Counted from the first letter of the stretch, positions 11,936-21,090 are shown. The stretch: 64,000 nt of DNA from Yponomeuta sedellus (GCA_934045075.1 OW203726.1:7090860-7154859); one strand, 5' to 3'. Program-made: numbers and translations. The notes: generated by a model from the letters alone, not told the origin.

Positions 11936-12240
11936 CATTATTGGTCGAGTCGGATGAAACATGACAGCGGAGCGGTGGCACGTCGCCTTCTCATTTGGAA
12001 GGTCGTGGGTTCGAACCCCGGCGCATGTACCAATGACATTGTTTTCTAAGTTAGATTGTGATCTCCAATAGCAATACCACTCGGTCGCTGTAAAGGAAAA
12101 CTCGTCAGGAAACCTGAGTCCCTGAGGTGTTTCCATACTTCAGCGCTTGAAATAGAAAATCCGGGGAGGGCACGCCTGGTAGATAAGCCCGTTCTCTCTC
12201 TCTCTTTGCCCTACACTGGGCGGAATATAGGCTGTATGAT
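11936..12240 (+). repeat. tRNA-derived SINE (second family)
   Basis: A tRNA-like head has a box-A-like segment (gcggagcggtggcacg) and a box-B-like segment (ggttcgaaccccgg). It is followed by a body (accaatgacattg; tccaatagcaataccactcg; cttcagcgcttgaaat) and a pyrimidine-rich end (ctctctctctctttgcccta). Related pieces lie at 23690, 34230, 37740, 45230 and 48043. Confidence 0.7.
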
Positions 12241-12245
12241 TATTG

Positions 12246-12472
12246 TTTATGCCACACCTGGCAATAAAGTGGCTTTTTCCGCACGCTGCGCGTACGGAAA
12301 AACCCGCTTTCTGGCCTAGTGTAGACATAAGAAGATGTACACAACACGGGAGGTAATAAAGAAAGCTCTCGATTGCATATATTTACGTCCCTCGCTTGCA
12401 GCTCGGGCCGCAAACTTCTGCGATCTCGGCCTTTCTTTGTATTACCACCCTAGTTGTGTAATGTACTATTAT
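12246..12472 (+). repeat. Unclassified repeat, inverted copy at 50791-51012
   Basis: About 225 bp running from ttatgccacacctggcaata to taatgtactatta and found again on the other strand at 50791-51012 with near identity. It includes the GC-rich inverted stretch ccgcacgctgcgcgtacgg. Both copies keep similar end points, which suggests a defined mobile unit, but I see no clear target duplication and no coding capacity. Confidence 0.65.
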
Positions 12473-13075
12473 CTGATCAAACATAAATTATCGGACTTGT
12501 CTAACTTAATTAATTTTTGTAATGTGAAATTGACGTTTTGTGTAAAGATTTGGGCTAATTTATCACTTCCCGTGCCTATGATGGCGGTCTGATTTGGACT
12601 GAATCATCAATGACACTTTTATTGGCTTACAAGTTTAATGGCGCTTTTCTGAAGAACATCAAAGCTAAAAACTTTAAAGAACAGTTGAGCACTTACTGTT
12701 AAATAAGTACCTACTTTTAATCGTTTGATGAGAGATCTAGTTACGTACTTCTAATTTGAGATGCTTGCGCGTCAATAGCATAATTTTATTTTTCTAGACT
12801 ACTAAGTACTTATAATAAGTACGCTTTTCCTTAAAATCTGCCGTATCTTAATATTTTGTTTACTGATGCGCTTATGTCATGATCTGACTGCATAATCAAG
12901 ATAATAAGTACATAAATGACATTCACAATGCTTTGTTCCACATATTTAAGCATTATCAAAGTTGTATGATATAAAAAATGTGTTTACACAAAGGTGTGGT
13001 GCCTGACCTGACCACCCTTGACCGAGACTAATTGAATTAAATGAGTTTGTTTTAATTCATCAACGTCGCACGCAC
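12473..13075. other. No gene seen
   Basis: AT-rich sequence with no supported feature. Confidence 0.45.
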
Positions 13076-13735
13076 GAATAGATTTATAATGGCTGGTTCA
13101 CGCTTAGGGCTGACACCTCTCGGGGTTTGACCCGGAGCCTACGGTTTTAATGATGCATCTCTGGGCCCTGAGAACAATAATGTTAACCCGGAGCCCAGAC
13201 ATGCATCATTTAAACCCGGAGAGGTGCCAGCCCTAAGCGTAAACCAGCCATTATTTATAAATCTATTCATTTATAATGTCTGGTTCACACAGGCTTATAT
13301 CTCTCTGGGTTCGACCCGGAGTCTACCGCTTTAAATTATGCATGTCCGGACCCGGAGAACAATAATGTTAATCCGGAGCCTGGACATGCATCATTTAAAC
13401 CCGGAGACGTGCCAGTCTCTTGGGTCAACCAGCTATTATATATTCATTTATTATAGCTGGTTCACGCTTCGCTTACGGCTGACACCTGAGTCTACGGGTT
13501 TAAATGATGCATGCCCGGGCCCGGAGAACAATAATGTTAACCCGGACATTCATCATTTAAACCCGTGCTCCGGGTCAAACCGGAGAGGTGTCAGCCGTAG
13601 TGAAACAGCCAGTATAAGTGAATAAATGTATAATGGCTGTTTCACGCTTAGGGCTCCGGGTTTGATCCGGAATCTCCGGGTTTAAATTATGCATGTCGAG
13701 GCTTCGGGTTACCATTATTGTTCTTCAGACCAGTA
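13076..13735. repeat. Tandem array of about four palindromic foldback units
   Basis: Units of about 170-190 bp start near 13085, 13270, 13448 and 13630; the last is partial. Each opens with a form of ataatggctggttcacgctt and closes with its complement. Unit 1 arms are 13085-13128 and 13212-13255. Each complete unit has a conserved centre, gagaacaataatgttaa. The outer flank aatagatttata is itself inverted at the far side of unit 1. Motifs acccggag and atgcatcattt recur throughout. No ORF of note. Confidence 0.8.
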
Positions 13736-14724
13736 TAATATTTCTACGTTGGTAAATACAAAGTTACGACAGGTAAATAGAATTATGCAAAAAAAAATTT
13801 TAAAGTGTATAAATTAAAAATTTATGTGGAAACAGGACTTGGTTGCATTCGGTTTTTTTATGGTTTTCGCAAAGGGGAGTTTTTCTATTTGAGTATTAAA
13901 AAAAAAGTAGTTCTCAAGAAGTATGTAGATGGCGCTGAACTGACTACGTTACTTGCCGTGTCTTACGATTTGAGACGATTGGCTTAATGCAGAGGCTACG
14001 TTTTATTGCGGGAAAATATCTTATTCCCATGGGGAAATCGATACCCCGCGGGGCACAGCTAGTTATAAATAGTTTAGGAATCTTCACATACAATTTTATA
14101 TGATTTAATTTCAAATGTATAGTTTTCACATTGTTTCCTGTATTTGTAGTGTAATACGATATTATTTAGAATTTCTCAAAGATTCGCGATACTCATACAT
14201 AGTTATACTTATATTAAACGGGTCACATCTATAACTAAATACGATATTACTTGCCAAATTTCATAGTTCTAGTTCAACGGGGAGTACCCTATGAAAAGGG
14301 TGTCAGCTAACTCCATACTAAATTTTATATAATCGCTCCAGCGGTTTAGACGTGAAGAAGTATCATACGAACACACAAACTTTCACATTTATAATGTTAG
14401 TGTGATGTAAGTACTTACCTACAAATTTGTACGCAACCCTCGGTGCTCGAACTCGACTCGCACTTGGCCGCTTTTTGAGCCTTTACGCAAGCTATTTTAT
14501 ATACTTTGGTATTTTATAGCACGAGGGGAGTAAATATTTTAACAAAGTCTTTGAATTTTCGTAAACACCTCAGCTGATTGTGATGGATGTGACGCGCTAC
14601 ATCTTGGCTGTTGTAAACATTTGGATGCTTTGAGTGAAATTCCAAATCATTCATCAAGTGAAAGAAAAGACTTATGGTGATTGGATTAGCCTAAATACTG
14701 GAAAAAATATGCTTTATGGCTTCC
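13736..14724. other. No gene; RTE-like LINE tail
   Basis: 14240-14400 resembles the 3' end of RTE-type LINEs (aaatttcatagttctagttc; tatataatcgctccagcggt; cacatttataatgttagtg). A short related piece lies at 14020-14050. The remainder has no recognisable feature. Confidence 0.5.
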
Positions 14725-14776
14725 AATTGAATATTGGACTAACTTACCTAAGTGAAGTCCAATTGTAATTTTATGA

Positions 14777-14906
14777 ACGTTGATCTGAAATATAATTGAT
14801 TGAAAGTGTAGTGTTCTCGTTCGCTACTCTATGGCATCGCGGTTTTATTTAGAGCATTTAAAAAAGAAACTGTTTGGTCTATGATCATGCTATCCCCGCT
14901 GTCACT
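14777..14906 (-). repeat. DIRS inverted terminal repeat (3' side)
   Basis: 130 bp starting acgttgatctgaaatataat and ending ccccgctgtcact. It is the exact complement of 19972-20101 as far as I can read. A further 52 nt (14725-14776) lie outside it and belong to this end only; they are recognisable because the ICR also copies them. Confidence 0.92.
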
Positions 14907-14991
14907 AATTTAGAGTTGAGCCCCTTGACCCAGGAGGGTACCCATTATGCCTGGGAATCAGGGTGTTAGCTGATTTTGGGCTGGGTGGGTG

Positions 14992-15109
14992 ATCAATTAT
15001 ATTTCAGATCAACGTTCATAAAATTACAATTGGACTTCACTTAGGTAAGTTAGTCCAATATTCAATTTTATTTCACGTTGATCTGAAATATAATTGATTG
15101 AAAGTGTAG
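14992..15109 (-). repeat. DIRS internal complementary region (ICR)
   Basis: Two halves overlap at AATT (15064-15067). 14992-15067 is the reverse complement of the left element end 14725-14800 (76 bp). 15064-15109 is the reverse complement of the right element end 20067-20112 (46 bp). In the DIRS-1 replication model this region templates joining of the two ends into a circle; here the joined sequence can be read directly. Confidence 0.92.
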
Positions 15110-15482
15110 ATGTTTAGAGTCAACTGCATAATGGGTAGGTACTTGTGTTGCAGGATAGAAGATAGTATTGGATAAAAAATTGTCTTATGTTATAGAGCAT
15201 TTATTAATATTAAACTGATAAATTCTAAAATATTCTATGACTTTTATATTAATCAACATAGTTCAAACATAATTATCCTTAATTATTATTGGCATAGTTC
15301 AATAGTTGTAAGTAGTTGTAACCATGCTATGATATTATAATACGCTCAATCCCTGAAGGGGTGGGCAGAGGTATACCACAATCATATTATTTGCTTAATG
15401 CTTTAGTTTTAATCATATGTAGGTACATTGTATACTTGTTAACGTGCCAGATGTTATTGCACATGTTTTATGTTTTAATGGG

Positions 15483-16397
15483 TTACATATTGTCGAAAAT
15501 CGATTGTACAAAATCATTATTGTCATTATTGCCCTGAATAGGTAAGTTATAGAACTTTGCAAAGGTCGACGACTCGTCTGACCAGCCAGCTGTTTTTCTG
15601 ATTACACCCAGGGACACTCCTGCCTTTCTAGCTGCTGAGGTTGCGGAGTGACGTGTGCTGTGGGATGTATACTTGCTCGTATCAATGCCACTGTTAGCTA
15701 GGGTACATTTTATCCATCTACTGATGGTCTGTTTGGATGCTTGATGATGGGGCTTTTTGAAGGTGATCAAAAGGTATTTTTCATCCCCTCTAATGGAAGC
15801 TGTATTTTGAATGTAATCTTTAAGTGTGCTGGCTGGGCATATGCTGGGTTCATTATTGTAAAATGGTAGGTGCAAAATAGTTTGCCTTTTGGTGCTTATG
15901 GACGTTTTTAATAGGTCTCTAATAGTAATAGTAATCTTATTATCAAGTATTGATATGTCTTCTAGTTTTATAAATGATAATGTCTGTACCCGCTGAGCAG
16001 TTGCTAAGGCCAATAAAGTTACTAGTTTTTTGGTCAGCATCTCCAAATTTAGTTCAAAATTCTGAGGTAGTTTAGATAGATAATTCAGTACAGTGGATGG
16101 GTTCCACACTTCATTATATCGTGGCAAGGCAGGCTTCAGTCTAAAAACACCTTTCAAAAATCGTTTAATTCTGTCATCTGTGCCAACTTTCTCCCCCATA
16201 AGCAGAGCTAGTGCCGATCTATGGCAGTTCAGGGTATTGTAACCAGCTCCACTTTCAAATTTTTCTGTCAAAAATTGTACGATAAAAGGAACAGAGGTTA
16301 AGAGAGAATCTAGATTGTGTGTGTTACAGAAGTTCCACCAGCTTTTATAGGTAGTATTATATTGTTTCATTGTACCTGGTGAGATGGATGCTAGCAT
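15483..16397 (-). CDS. DIRS tyrosine recombinase (integrase)
   Basis: About 304 aa from the ATG at 16397 (MLASISPGTMKQYNTTY). The frame is open a little further upstream and overlaps the RT ORF by about 19 nt. The catalytic pattern of tyrosine recombinases is present, numbered from the upstream TTG at 16421: R144 in ATAQRVQTLSF, the HSTR box at H254/R257, W280 in the His/Trp position of TAGWSDESS, and the nucleophile Y291 in FAKFYNLP. The N-terminal part resembles a core-binding/SAM-like domain. The ATG lies a few bases after the RT stop (16403-16405), which fits termination-reinitiation. The likely role is inserting the circular DNA product into the chromosome. No disruption is seen. Confidence 0.9.
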   Translation of the reverse strand: MLASISPGTMKQYNTTYKSWWNFCNTHNLDSLLTSVPFIVQFLTEKFESGAGYNTLNCHRSALALLMGEKVGTDDRIKRFLKGVFRLKPALPRYNEVWNPSTVLNYLSKLPQNFELNLEMLTKKLVTLLALATAQRVQTLSFIKLEDISILDNKITITIRDLLKTSISTKRQTILHLPFYNNEPSICPASTLKDYIQNTASIRGDEKYLLITFKKPHHQASKQTISRWIKCTLANSGIDTSKYTSHSTRHSATSAARKAGVSLGVIRKTAGWSDESSTFAKFYNLPIQGNNDNNDFVQSIFDNM

Positions 16398-16402
16398 GAT
16401 AT

Positions 16403-18487
16403 TTAGTGAGCTTTCTGGCAAACCTCGGCTTCTGAATGCACGCCGCAGAATATGCTTGCTGCCAGGGTAAGGTGCTTGCTCAGCGGGTGTTCTGTCCTAA
16501 GGGGAGATATAAGAAGGTCATCACTAGGTTCAAATATTATTGGTTTGGTTGTCATCAAGCCCATCGCCAAGGGATACCAGGGTTGTGACTCCCAGACTGG
16601 ATATACAAGTATGCCTTTGGCTTTATCACTTCTTATTTTTTGTAGGCACTTAGTCATTAGGGAGAATGGTGGGAAGGCATAAAAAAAGGACTTTCCCCAG
16701 TGGAGTGTAAAGGCATCAATGTTGAATGCATAGGGGTCCCTCTTCCATGACACATACATATCACATTTTGTATTGATTCTGGATGCAAATAGGTCAATAT
16801 GTGGAGAGCCAAAGCGTTCTTTTATTATACTGAAAACGCTGTCATTCAGTTCCCATTCTGTATCTATGTTTGTATTACGAGATTCCTCATCAGCATACAC
16901 ATTGTCTTTTGACTTAATATATGAGGCATAGATGTTATTACCTCGTTTCTCACACCATGTCCAAATCTCTCTGGCGATGTTGTTTAGGTGTGGGAATTGA
17001 ACACTGCCCATTTTATTGACACATGCAATGGCGGTAGTGTTGTCGATCCTCAGCAGTATGTCGCAGTGGTTGTGTGATTTTGCAAAGCACTTAAGTCCAA
17101 ACAAAGCAGCTAAAAGTTCTAGTTGGTTAATGTGAAGTTCCTGTTCCGACAGCGACCATAGGCCGCCAACACTTTCGCCGTTGCAGTGTATTCCCCATCC
17201 CGTGAGTGATGCATCGGAGAATATTTCTAGAATGAATGGTTTTAGTGTAATGCTCCTTGTTGAGTTTATGTTGCTTAACCACCACTTCAACTCAGGTAAG
17301 ATGTCAGTGGATATTTTCATGACGGCATTGTAGTTGTCTCTATTTTGTAACAAAGCCAAGAATCTCTGCCTTTCCATGATTTTGATATGTACTGGACCAT
17401 AGGGTACTGCAGGACAAGCTGCAACTAAAGTACCTAGCAGCTTAGCAAAATCTCTTATCTTGCAATGTTTATGTTTCATAAATTTTGATAATAGAGCTGT
17501 AATGGAGTCCTTTTTTTCTCGTGGTAGCTCGAGAGTCATTGTATGGGAGTTAATAATAAATCCAAGGAACTTACAAGCTGTTCTCGGAACTAATGTACTT
17601 TTTTCAAAGTTTACTATTAGACCTAGGCATTTAAAAATTTGTAAGGTAGCATCCCTATTAGCAATACATTCCTCTAGTGTACGACCAATACATAGGTAGT
17701 CATCAAGATATATGGTTGACAAGAAACCTTGTCTCCGGAGGCAGCTAACCACAGGCTTTAATAATTTTGTAAATGCACTAGGGGCTGTACAAAGACCATA
17801 AGGTAGGGCTGTGAATTGGTAAAGAGTATTTTCAAATTGAAAACGGAGAAATTGTCTATGTTCTGTGGCTACTGGCACTAGAAAATAGGATTCTTTTAAG
17901 TCAATGGAACACATGTAGAAGTCTTTATCAATTATTTTTATAGCTGTTCTGATGTCCTCCATCTTGAAATGTTCTAGTTTAACAAATTTGTTAAGAGGTT
18001 TCAAATTAAGAATAAATCTGAACTTTCCATTGGGTTTTGGTCTAAGAAATATCTTTGAAATAAATTCACCTTTATTGTGATTACATGGTTGTACGGCCCC
18101 TAGTTCTAATAGGTTAATGATGGCTAGCTTTATATTACAGGAGTCAGTATTAAGAATATTGTTCTTGGGAATGGTATTTTGTACAGGCACGTTGAGAAAC
18201 GGTATGTGGTAGCCTCTAACCCACTGTAGTAGTACAGGGTCTTTGGTGAGTAGTTCCCAGCAGGAACTGTAGTTAGATATGTTGCCTGCATGTACCTGTA
18301 TGTCTAACGCCTGCTGTGGGCACCTCGTGCTGCATACTTCCCAGCCGGCCGGCGCGGCTGGTTGGGGCTCGGCCGGTACGGCGGTGGCTGTGACGGGCGG
18401 TTCCTGGGTCCGCCTCGAGGTGCCGTCGATCTGGGTTGCTGGCGAGGATGAGTTGGAGGCGGACCATATCGGTTTCCCGGAGTCTTC
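16403..18487 (-). CDS. DIRS reverse transcriptase, RNase H and MT-like polyprotein
   Basis: The frame is open for 695 codons from 18487. It has no ATG before the RT core; the first usable alternative codon is GTG at 18190. The stretch LLTKDPVLLQWVRGYHIPF upstream of 18190 looks like normal DIRS RT N-terminus. The frame overlaps the 3' part of gag by about 184 nt in the -1 frame, so frameshifting, splicing or reinitiation is needed for expression. Motifs numbered from 18190: PKPNGKFRFI (51-60), YLDD catalytic box (161-164), RNase H FSDAS (D326), E358 and RIDNTT (D383), then the Dam-like methyltransferase block typical of DIRS (DLFASRINTKC 466-476; YAFPPF 504-509). It would copy element RNA into DNA. 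No stops or frameshifts are seen. Confidence 0.92.
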   Translation of the reverse strand, partial: EDSGKPIWSASNSSSPATQIDGTSRRTQEPPVTATAVPAEPQPAAPAGWEVCSTRCPQQALDIQVHAGNISNYSSCWELLTKDPVLLQWVRGYHIPFLNVPVQNTIPKNNILNTDSCNIKLAIINLLELGAVQPCNHNKGEFISKIFLRPKPNGKFRFILNLKPLNKFVKLEHFKMEDIRTAIKIIDKDFYMCSIDLKESYFLVPVATEHRQFLRFQFENTLYQFTALPYGLCTAPSAFTKLLKPVVSCLRRQGFLSTIYLDDYLCIGRTLEECIANRDATLQIFKCLGLIVNFEKSTLVPRTACKFLGFIINSHTMTLELPREKKDSITALLSKFMKHKHCKIRDFAKLLGTLVAACPAVPYGPVHIKIMERQRFLALLQNRDNYNAVMKISTDILPELKWWLSNINSTRSITLKPFILEIFSDASLTGWGIHCNGESVGGLWSLSEQELHINQLELLAALFGLKCFAKSHNHCDILLRIDNTTAIACVNKMGSVQFPHLNNIAREIWTWCEKRGNNIYASYIKSKDNVYADEESRNTNIDTEWELNDSVFSIIKERFGSPHIDLFASRINTKCDMYVSWKRDPYAFNIDAFTLHWGKSFFYAFPPFSLMTKCLQKIRSDKAKGILVYPVWESQPWYPLAMGLMTTKPIIFEPSDDLLISPLRTEHPLSKHLTLAASIFCGVHSEAEVCQKAH

Positions 18488-19163
18488 TTAGTGACAGTTT
18501 TGTTGACCATAGGTTTGGGAAGGGTTTTCCTTATCTGGGAGGAGGACTTTTTAAGTTCTTGGTTTGTCCTTATTTTAGTCGCTAGATCAGTCCCAAAAAG
18601 TTGTTCATCTCTGTGGACTTTTTCTGTTAGACTATTGAAGTCTTTGTCCAGCAGTGGTGTTATCAACACCCTTCTTGTCCTCGTATTTTGGGCGTGCAAA
18701 TCGTTAAGTAGTTTGGCTGCATCGCTTAACTTCGCCACTGTTTCCACAATGTTTATTTTGGATTTTATTAGGTCAGACATGACCTGTCCCAATATGGCTG
18801 TGGCTGTCCCTAGTTGGTGTTGAGCTGCTTCTATGGATCTGTCCCTTATTTTAGAGCTTTCTGTCATGACAGCCTTGACTTCGGCGTTTAAAGTAGGGGC
18901 CTCTAACAGTTGGCAGTTTTCAGGAAACTTATATTTTTTTATAATACATTCCTTTTCTTCTTTAGCCAGTCCGTCTGTTATGATGTGGTTCCATCTTCTG
19001 GCAATATCGGGGAGGATTTCCCCCTCAAATTTTTTCTGATCCGTGTATTCTAACCCGAGGGCCTCGCGGAATGGGTCTGTGATTTCTGGGCTTACAAGGT
19101 CCACTACTGGATACATCTCTGGTATTTGATCCATGTTCTCTTCAGATTCTCTCTGTTCTACAC
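18304..19163 (-). CDS. DIRS gag-like protein, exon 2
   Basis: Main exon of the gag-like ORF, 286 codons plus stop, preceded by the acceptor tttccag|GT (19164). The frame also has an ATG at 19176, but that lies in the predicted intron. The protein starts VEQRESEENMDQIPEMYP, has a helical middle rich in charged residues (IRDRSIEAAQHQLGTA) and ends in a Pro/Arg-rich basic tail suited to nucleic acid binding (PPPYRPSPNQPRRPAGK). There is no zinc knuckle. Its last 184 nt overlap the RT frame. It probably forms the nucleoprotein particle. Joining to 19685-19856 keeps the frame and gives 343 aa; unspliced, the ATG at 19176 would give 290 aa. Confidence 0.8.
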
Positions 19164-19684
19164 CTGGAAATAACATTCAAGCACATTTTAATGGATCGCA
19201 TAGATCTGTTAAAATATTTTTGTTGTATGCCTGATACGCCATAAGAGGGCCAAGGGTTGAAACTGTGGTATCTCGTACCCAGTTCAATGTAAGTGCTATT
19301 AGTACACGTGTTAGTTGTCGTGGCGTGAGTATCTCGTACCAAATCGAAGCTATGGTATCTCGTACCAAATCGAAGCTATGGTATCACGTACCAAATCGAA
19401 GCTATGGTATCTCGTACCAAGTTCGATCTTCGAGCTAGAGGTATCTCGTACCGGCTCGGTGTGCACATGTGAAGTGCAATGTTTTTTGCAGCCCTTCGTA
19501 TCAAATCATAACATAGATATCTCGTATCAAGTCTGATCATCGAGTTAAGGTATCTCGTACCGGCTCAATAACTGTCTTGAACAGTTCTTGTAGGTTATTT
19601 ACGTGGCATTTTTCACCTGTAAGTTGTGCGTAGGTACCTACCTATTGAGGAAAAAATAAAGAGGTTAGGTCCCGTGCATTTTAC
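19164..19684 (-). other. Predicted spliceosomal intron in DIRS gag
   Basis: Donor AAAG|GTAAAA (exon ends 19685) and acceptor TTATTTCCAG|GT (exon starts 19163). The splice is phase 1 and regenerates a Gly codon, leaving the reading frame open on both sides. The 521-bp interval contains the repeated near-palindromic 13-mer array (19267-19561). I recall reports of introns in some DIRS-like elements; this one is predicted from splice signals only. Confidence 0.65.
19267..19561. repeat. Eight-copy GGTATCTCGTACC array inside the gag intron
   Basis: Near-palindromic 13-mers lie at 19267, 19328, 19354, 19380, 19406, 19440, about 19516 and 19549. Four of them (19328-19418) sit at an exact 26-bp period with spacer aaatcgaagctat. 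Others have spacers such as ttcgatcttcgagctaga. Variants include GTATCACGTACC and ATATCTCGTATC. The arms ggta and tacc are complementary around a tctcg core. Confidence 0.85.
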
Positions 19685-19856
19685 CTTTTCCATCAGAAGG
19701 GTCCGCTGATGGTGGTGAAGCAGAGTCCCATCGTGGGCGTGAGCACGAGGGGCTTCTGCTGCGGCTCCGACTGTTGCCGCGCCTTTTCCGGTTCAAGCGT
19801 TCAAGGCGCTTCTTGTATTTTTCGATTTTCTTTAACAGTTTCTTGTCGCTGGGCAT
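19685..19856 (-). CDS. DIRS gag-like protein, exon 1
   Basis: 57 codons plus one base. It starts MPSDKKLLKKIEKYKKRLER, a basic coiled-coil-like helix, then an Arg/Ser-rich run (RGNSRSRSRSPSCSR), ending at SDGK before the donor. Unspliced it would stop nine codons later (MHGT). A short basic helix followed by an RS region is a plausible gag N-terminus. Together with exon 2 it encodes 343 aa. Confidence 0.7.
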
Positions 19857-19971
19857 TTTGCGGATTACACGATGTTATTGTGCTGTATTTGTAAACTTAT
19901 TTTTCGGAAAAAATAGGAAAATTGCGTAAAACGACGCAAAAACGCACGATGCCGCAAGATCGCGAAAAAAA

Positions 19972-20101
19972 AGTGACAGCGGGGATAGCATGATCATAGA
20001 CCAAACAGTTTCTTTTTTAAATGCTCTAAATAAAACCGCGATGCCATAGAGTAGCGAACGAGAACACTACACTTTCAATCAATTATATTTCAGATCAACG
20101 T
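19972..20101 (-). repeat. DIRS inverted terminal repeat (5' side)
   Basis: Exact complement of 14777-14906 over 130 bp by eye. The element continues 11 nt further to AATT at 20109-20112. As the 5' end it should carry the element promoter, but I see no canonical TATA box to mark. Confidence 0.9.
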
Positions 20102-20299
20102 GAAATAAAATTAGGATAGGTAATTGCTTGTTCCATCTAATTATAAAAGTCTACCTTTACTACCAGCAGTGACCAGAGGTGGCTCTAATGATGATGATGT
20201 AATAATATATCGCAAGACATGCATTTATTTTTATAGCTATAATATTATTATAGCACAGTGTGAACCGGTCTCGTACGTATATATTAAATTACATCCCAT

Positions 20300-20412
20300 A
20301 GTCATAGACGGCTTAAGACAGTGGCGAGCCTTACTGTCAGAAGTTATCAAGCTGCGGAAAACGCCTCTGACATGGCTGAACGACTGCCATTACATCATGA
20401 CAGCCGGCACCT
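20300..20412 (-). repeat. 5S-type SINE internal fragment
   Basis: Middle segment only: agacagtggcgagccttact, gtcagaagttatcaagctgc and cgactgccattac, ending agccggcacc. It lies about 190 bp beyond the DIRS element. Confidence 0.7.
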
Positions 20413-21090
20413 GAAGTGTGATGATGTGATCTAAACTGTGGTGACAATAACCACTTTTAGGTAGACAAGACCGCAGTCTGTTGGCTATCACGAGTCTCAG
20501 TTGCGATGGTCGTACTTTCGTAATATTAAGTACTCTACGTCGAGAGAGTCAAAACGTGCACGCTAAGCATACTAGTCTCTGCCTACCCTCCTGGGATTGA
20601 GGCGTGAGATTATATTATGTCAGGATCAACCAAAATAGAGAACCAAAGTAGAAAAGAACACGTGTAAAGTCCTGCAACACGAGTGGGTCGTTTATGGAAG
20701 TGTTTCATGTTTTGCATATCTCTATTTACTTGGCCGATGGAGTTCCCGGTACTGTTGACTCAATTAGTGCAGCAGCGGAATGTTTTTCAGCAACTAATGG
20801 CAAAAACCCATAGTGTAATAATACACTGTACTGGTGTAAATTACACGAATTAGCGGCAGTTCTGTACATCAATAATTCAAACTTCTGTTACAAATTCGCA
20901 AACTGACAAATCCATTTAGTGATTTGTCAGTTTGCGAATGTTATTATTAACTTTAAACACTCTTCAGAGTCAGTTCAAATAGTCTGTGATCATGGGAAAG
21001 ACGTAACAGTAGTTTATTTAAAAATTCTCTGAGCAGTGTTTTACAAGATCGCGTTTTTATGATATAAGAACGTTACTTTTTTGGTTAGAT
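20413..21090. other. No gene; one perfect hairpin
   Basis: Contains the 19-bp perfect inverted repeat 20894-20912 / 20921-20939 (attcgcaaactgacaaatc, 8-nt loop catttagt). No coding feature is seen. Confidence 0.6.

Larger units (their letters stand above)
14725..20112 (-). mobile_element. DIRS-type tyrosine-recombinase retrotransposon, near intact
   Basis: A 5.39-kb element reading right to left: 5' ITR, gag (two exons), RT/RNase H/MT-like ORF, tyrosine recombinase ORF, internal complementary region (ICR), 3' ITR. The two 130-bp ITRs (14777-14906, 19972-20101) are inverted and, by eye, identical. The ICR (14992-15109) is the complement of both element ends joined at a shared AATT (15064-15067), as in the DIRS-1 circle-junction template. 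AATT also marks each outer end (14725-14728, 20109-20112). There is no target duplication, as expected for recombinase-mediated integration. Long open frames and identical ITRs argue for a young and possibly competent copy. The MT-like region and the ITR/ICR layout point to DIRS rather than Ngaro. Confidence 0.92.

Noticed and set aside
13338..13625. 95-aa ORF in the palindrome array
   Set aside because: It translates the tandem palindromic units; the repeated peptide reflects DNA repeats and has no coding signature.
15483..16421. Host or bacterial site-specific recombinase gene
   Set aside because: It is the recombinase of the DIRS element, placed between RT and ICR and within the ITRs.
19267..19561. 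CRISPR array
   Set aside because: Repeats are 13 bp with 13-bp or irregular spacers that repeat themselves, inside a eukaryotic retroelement intron.
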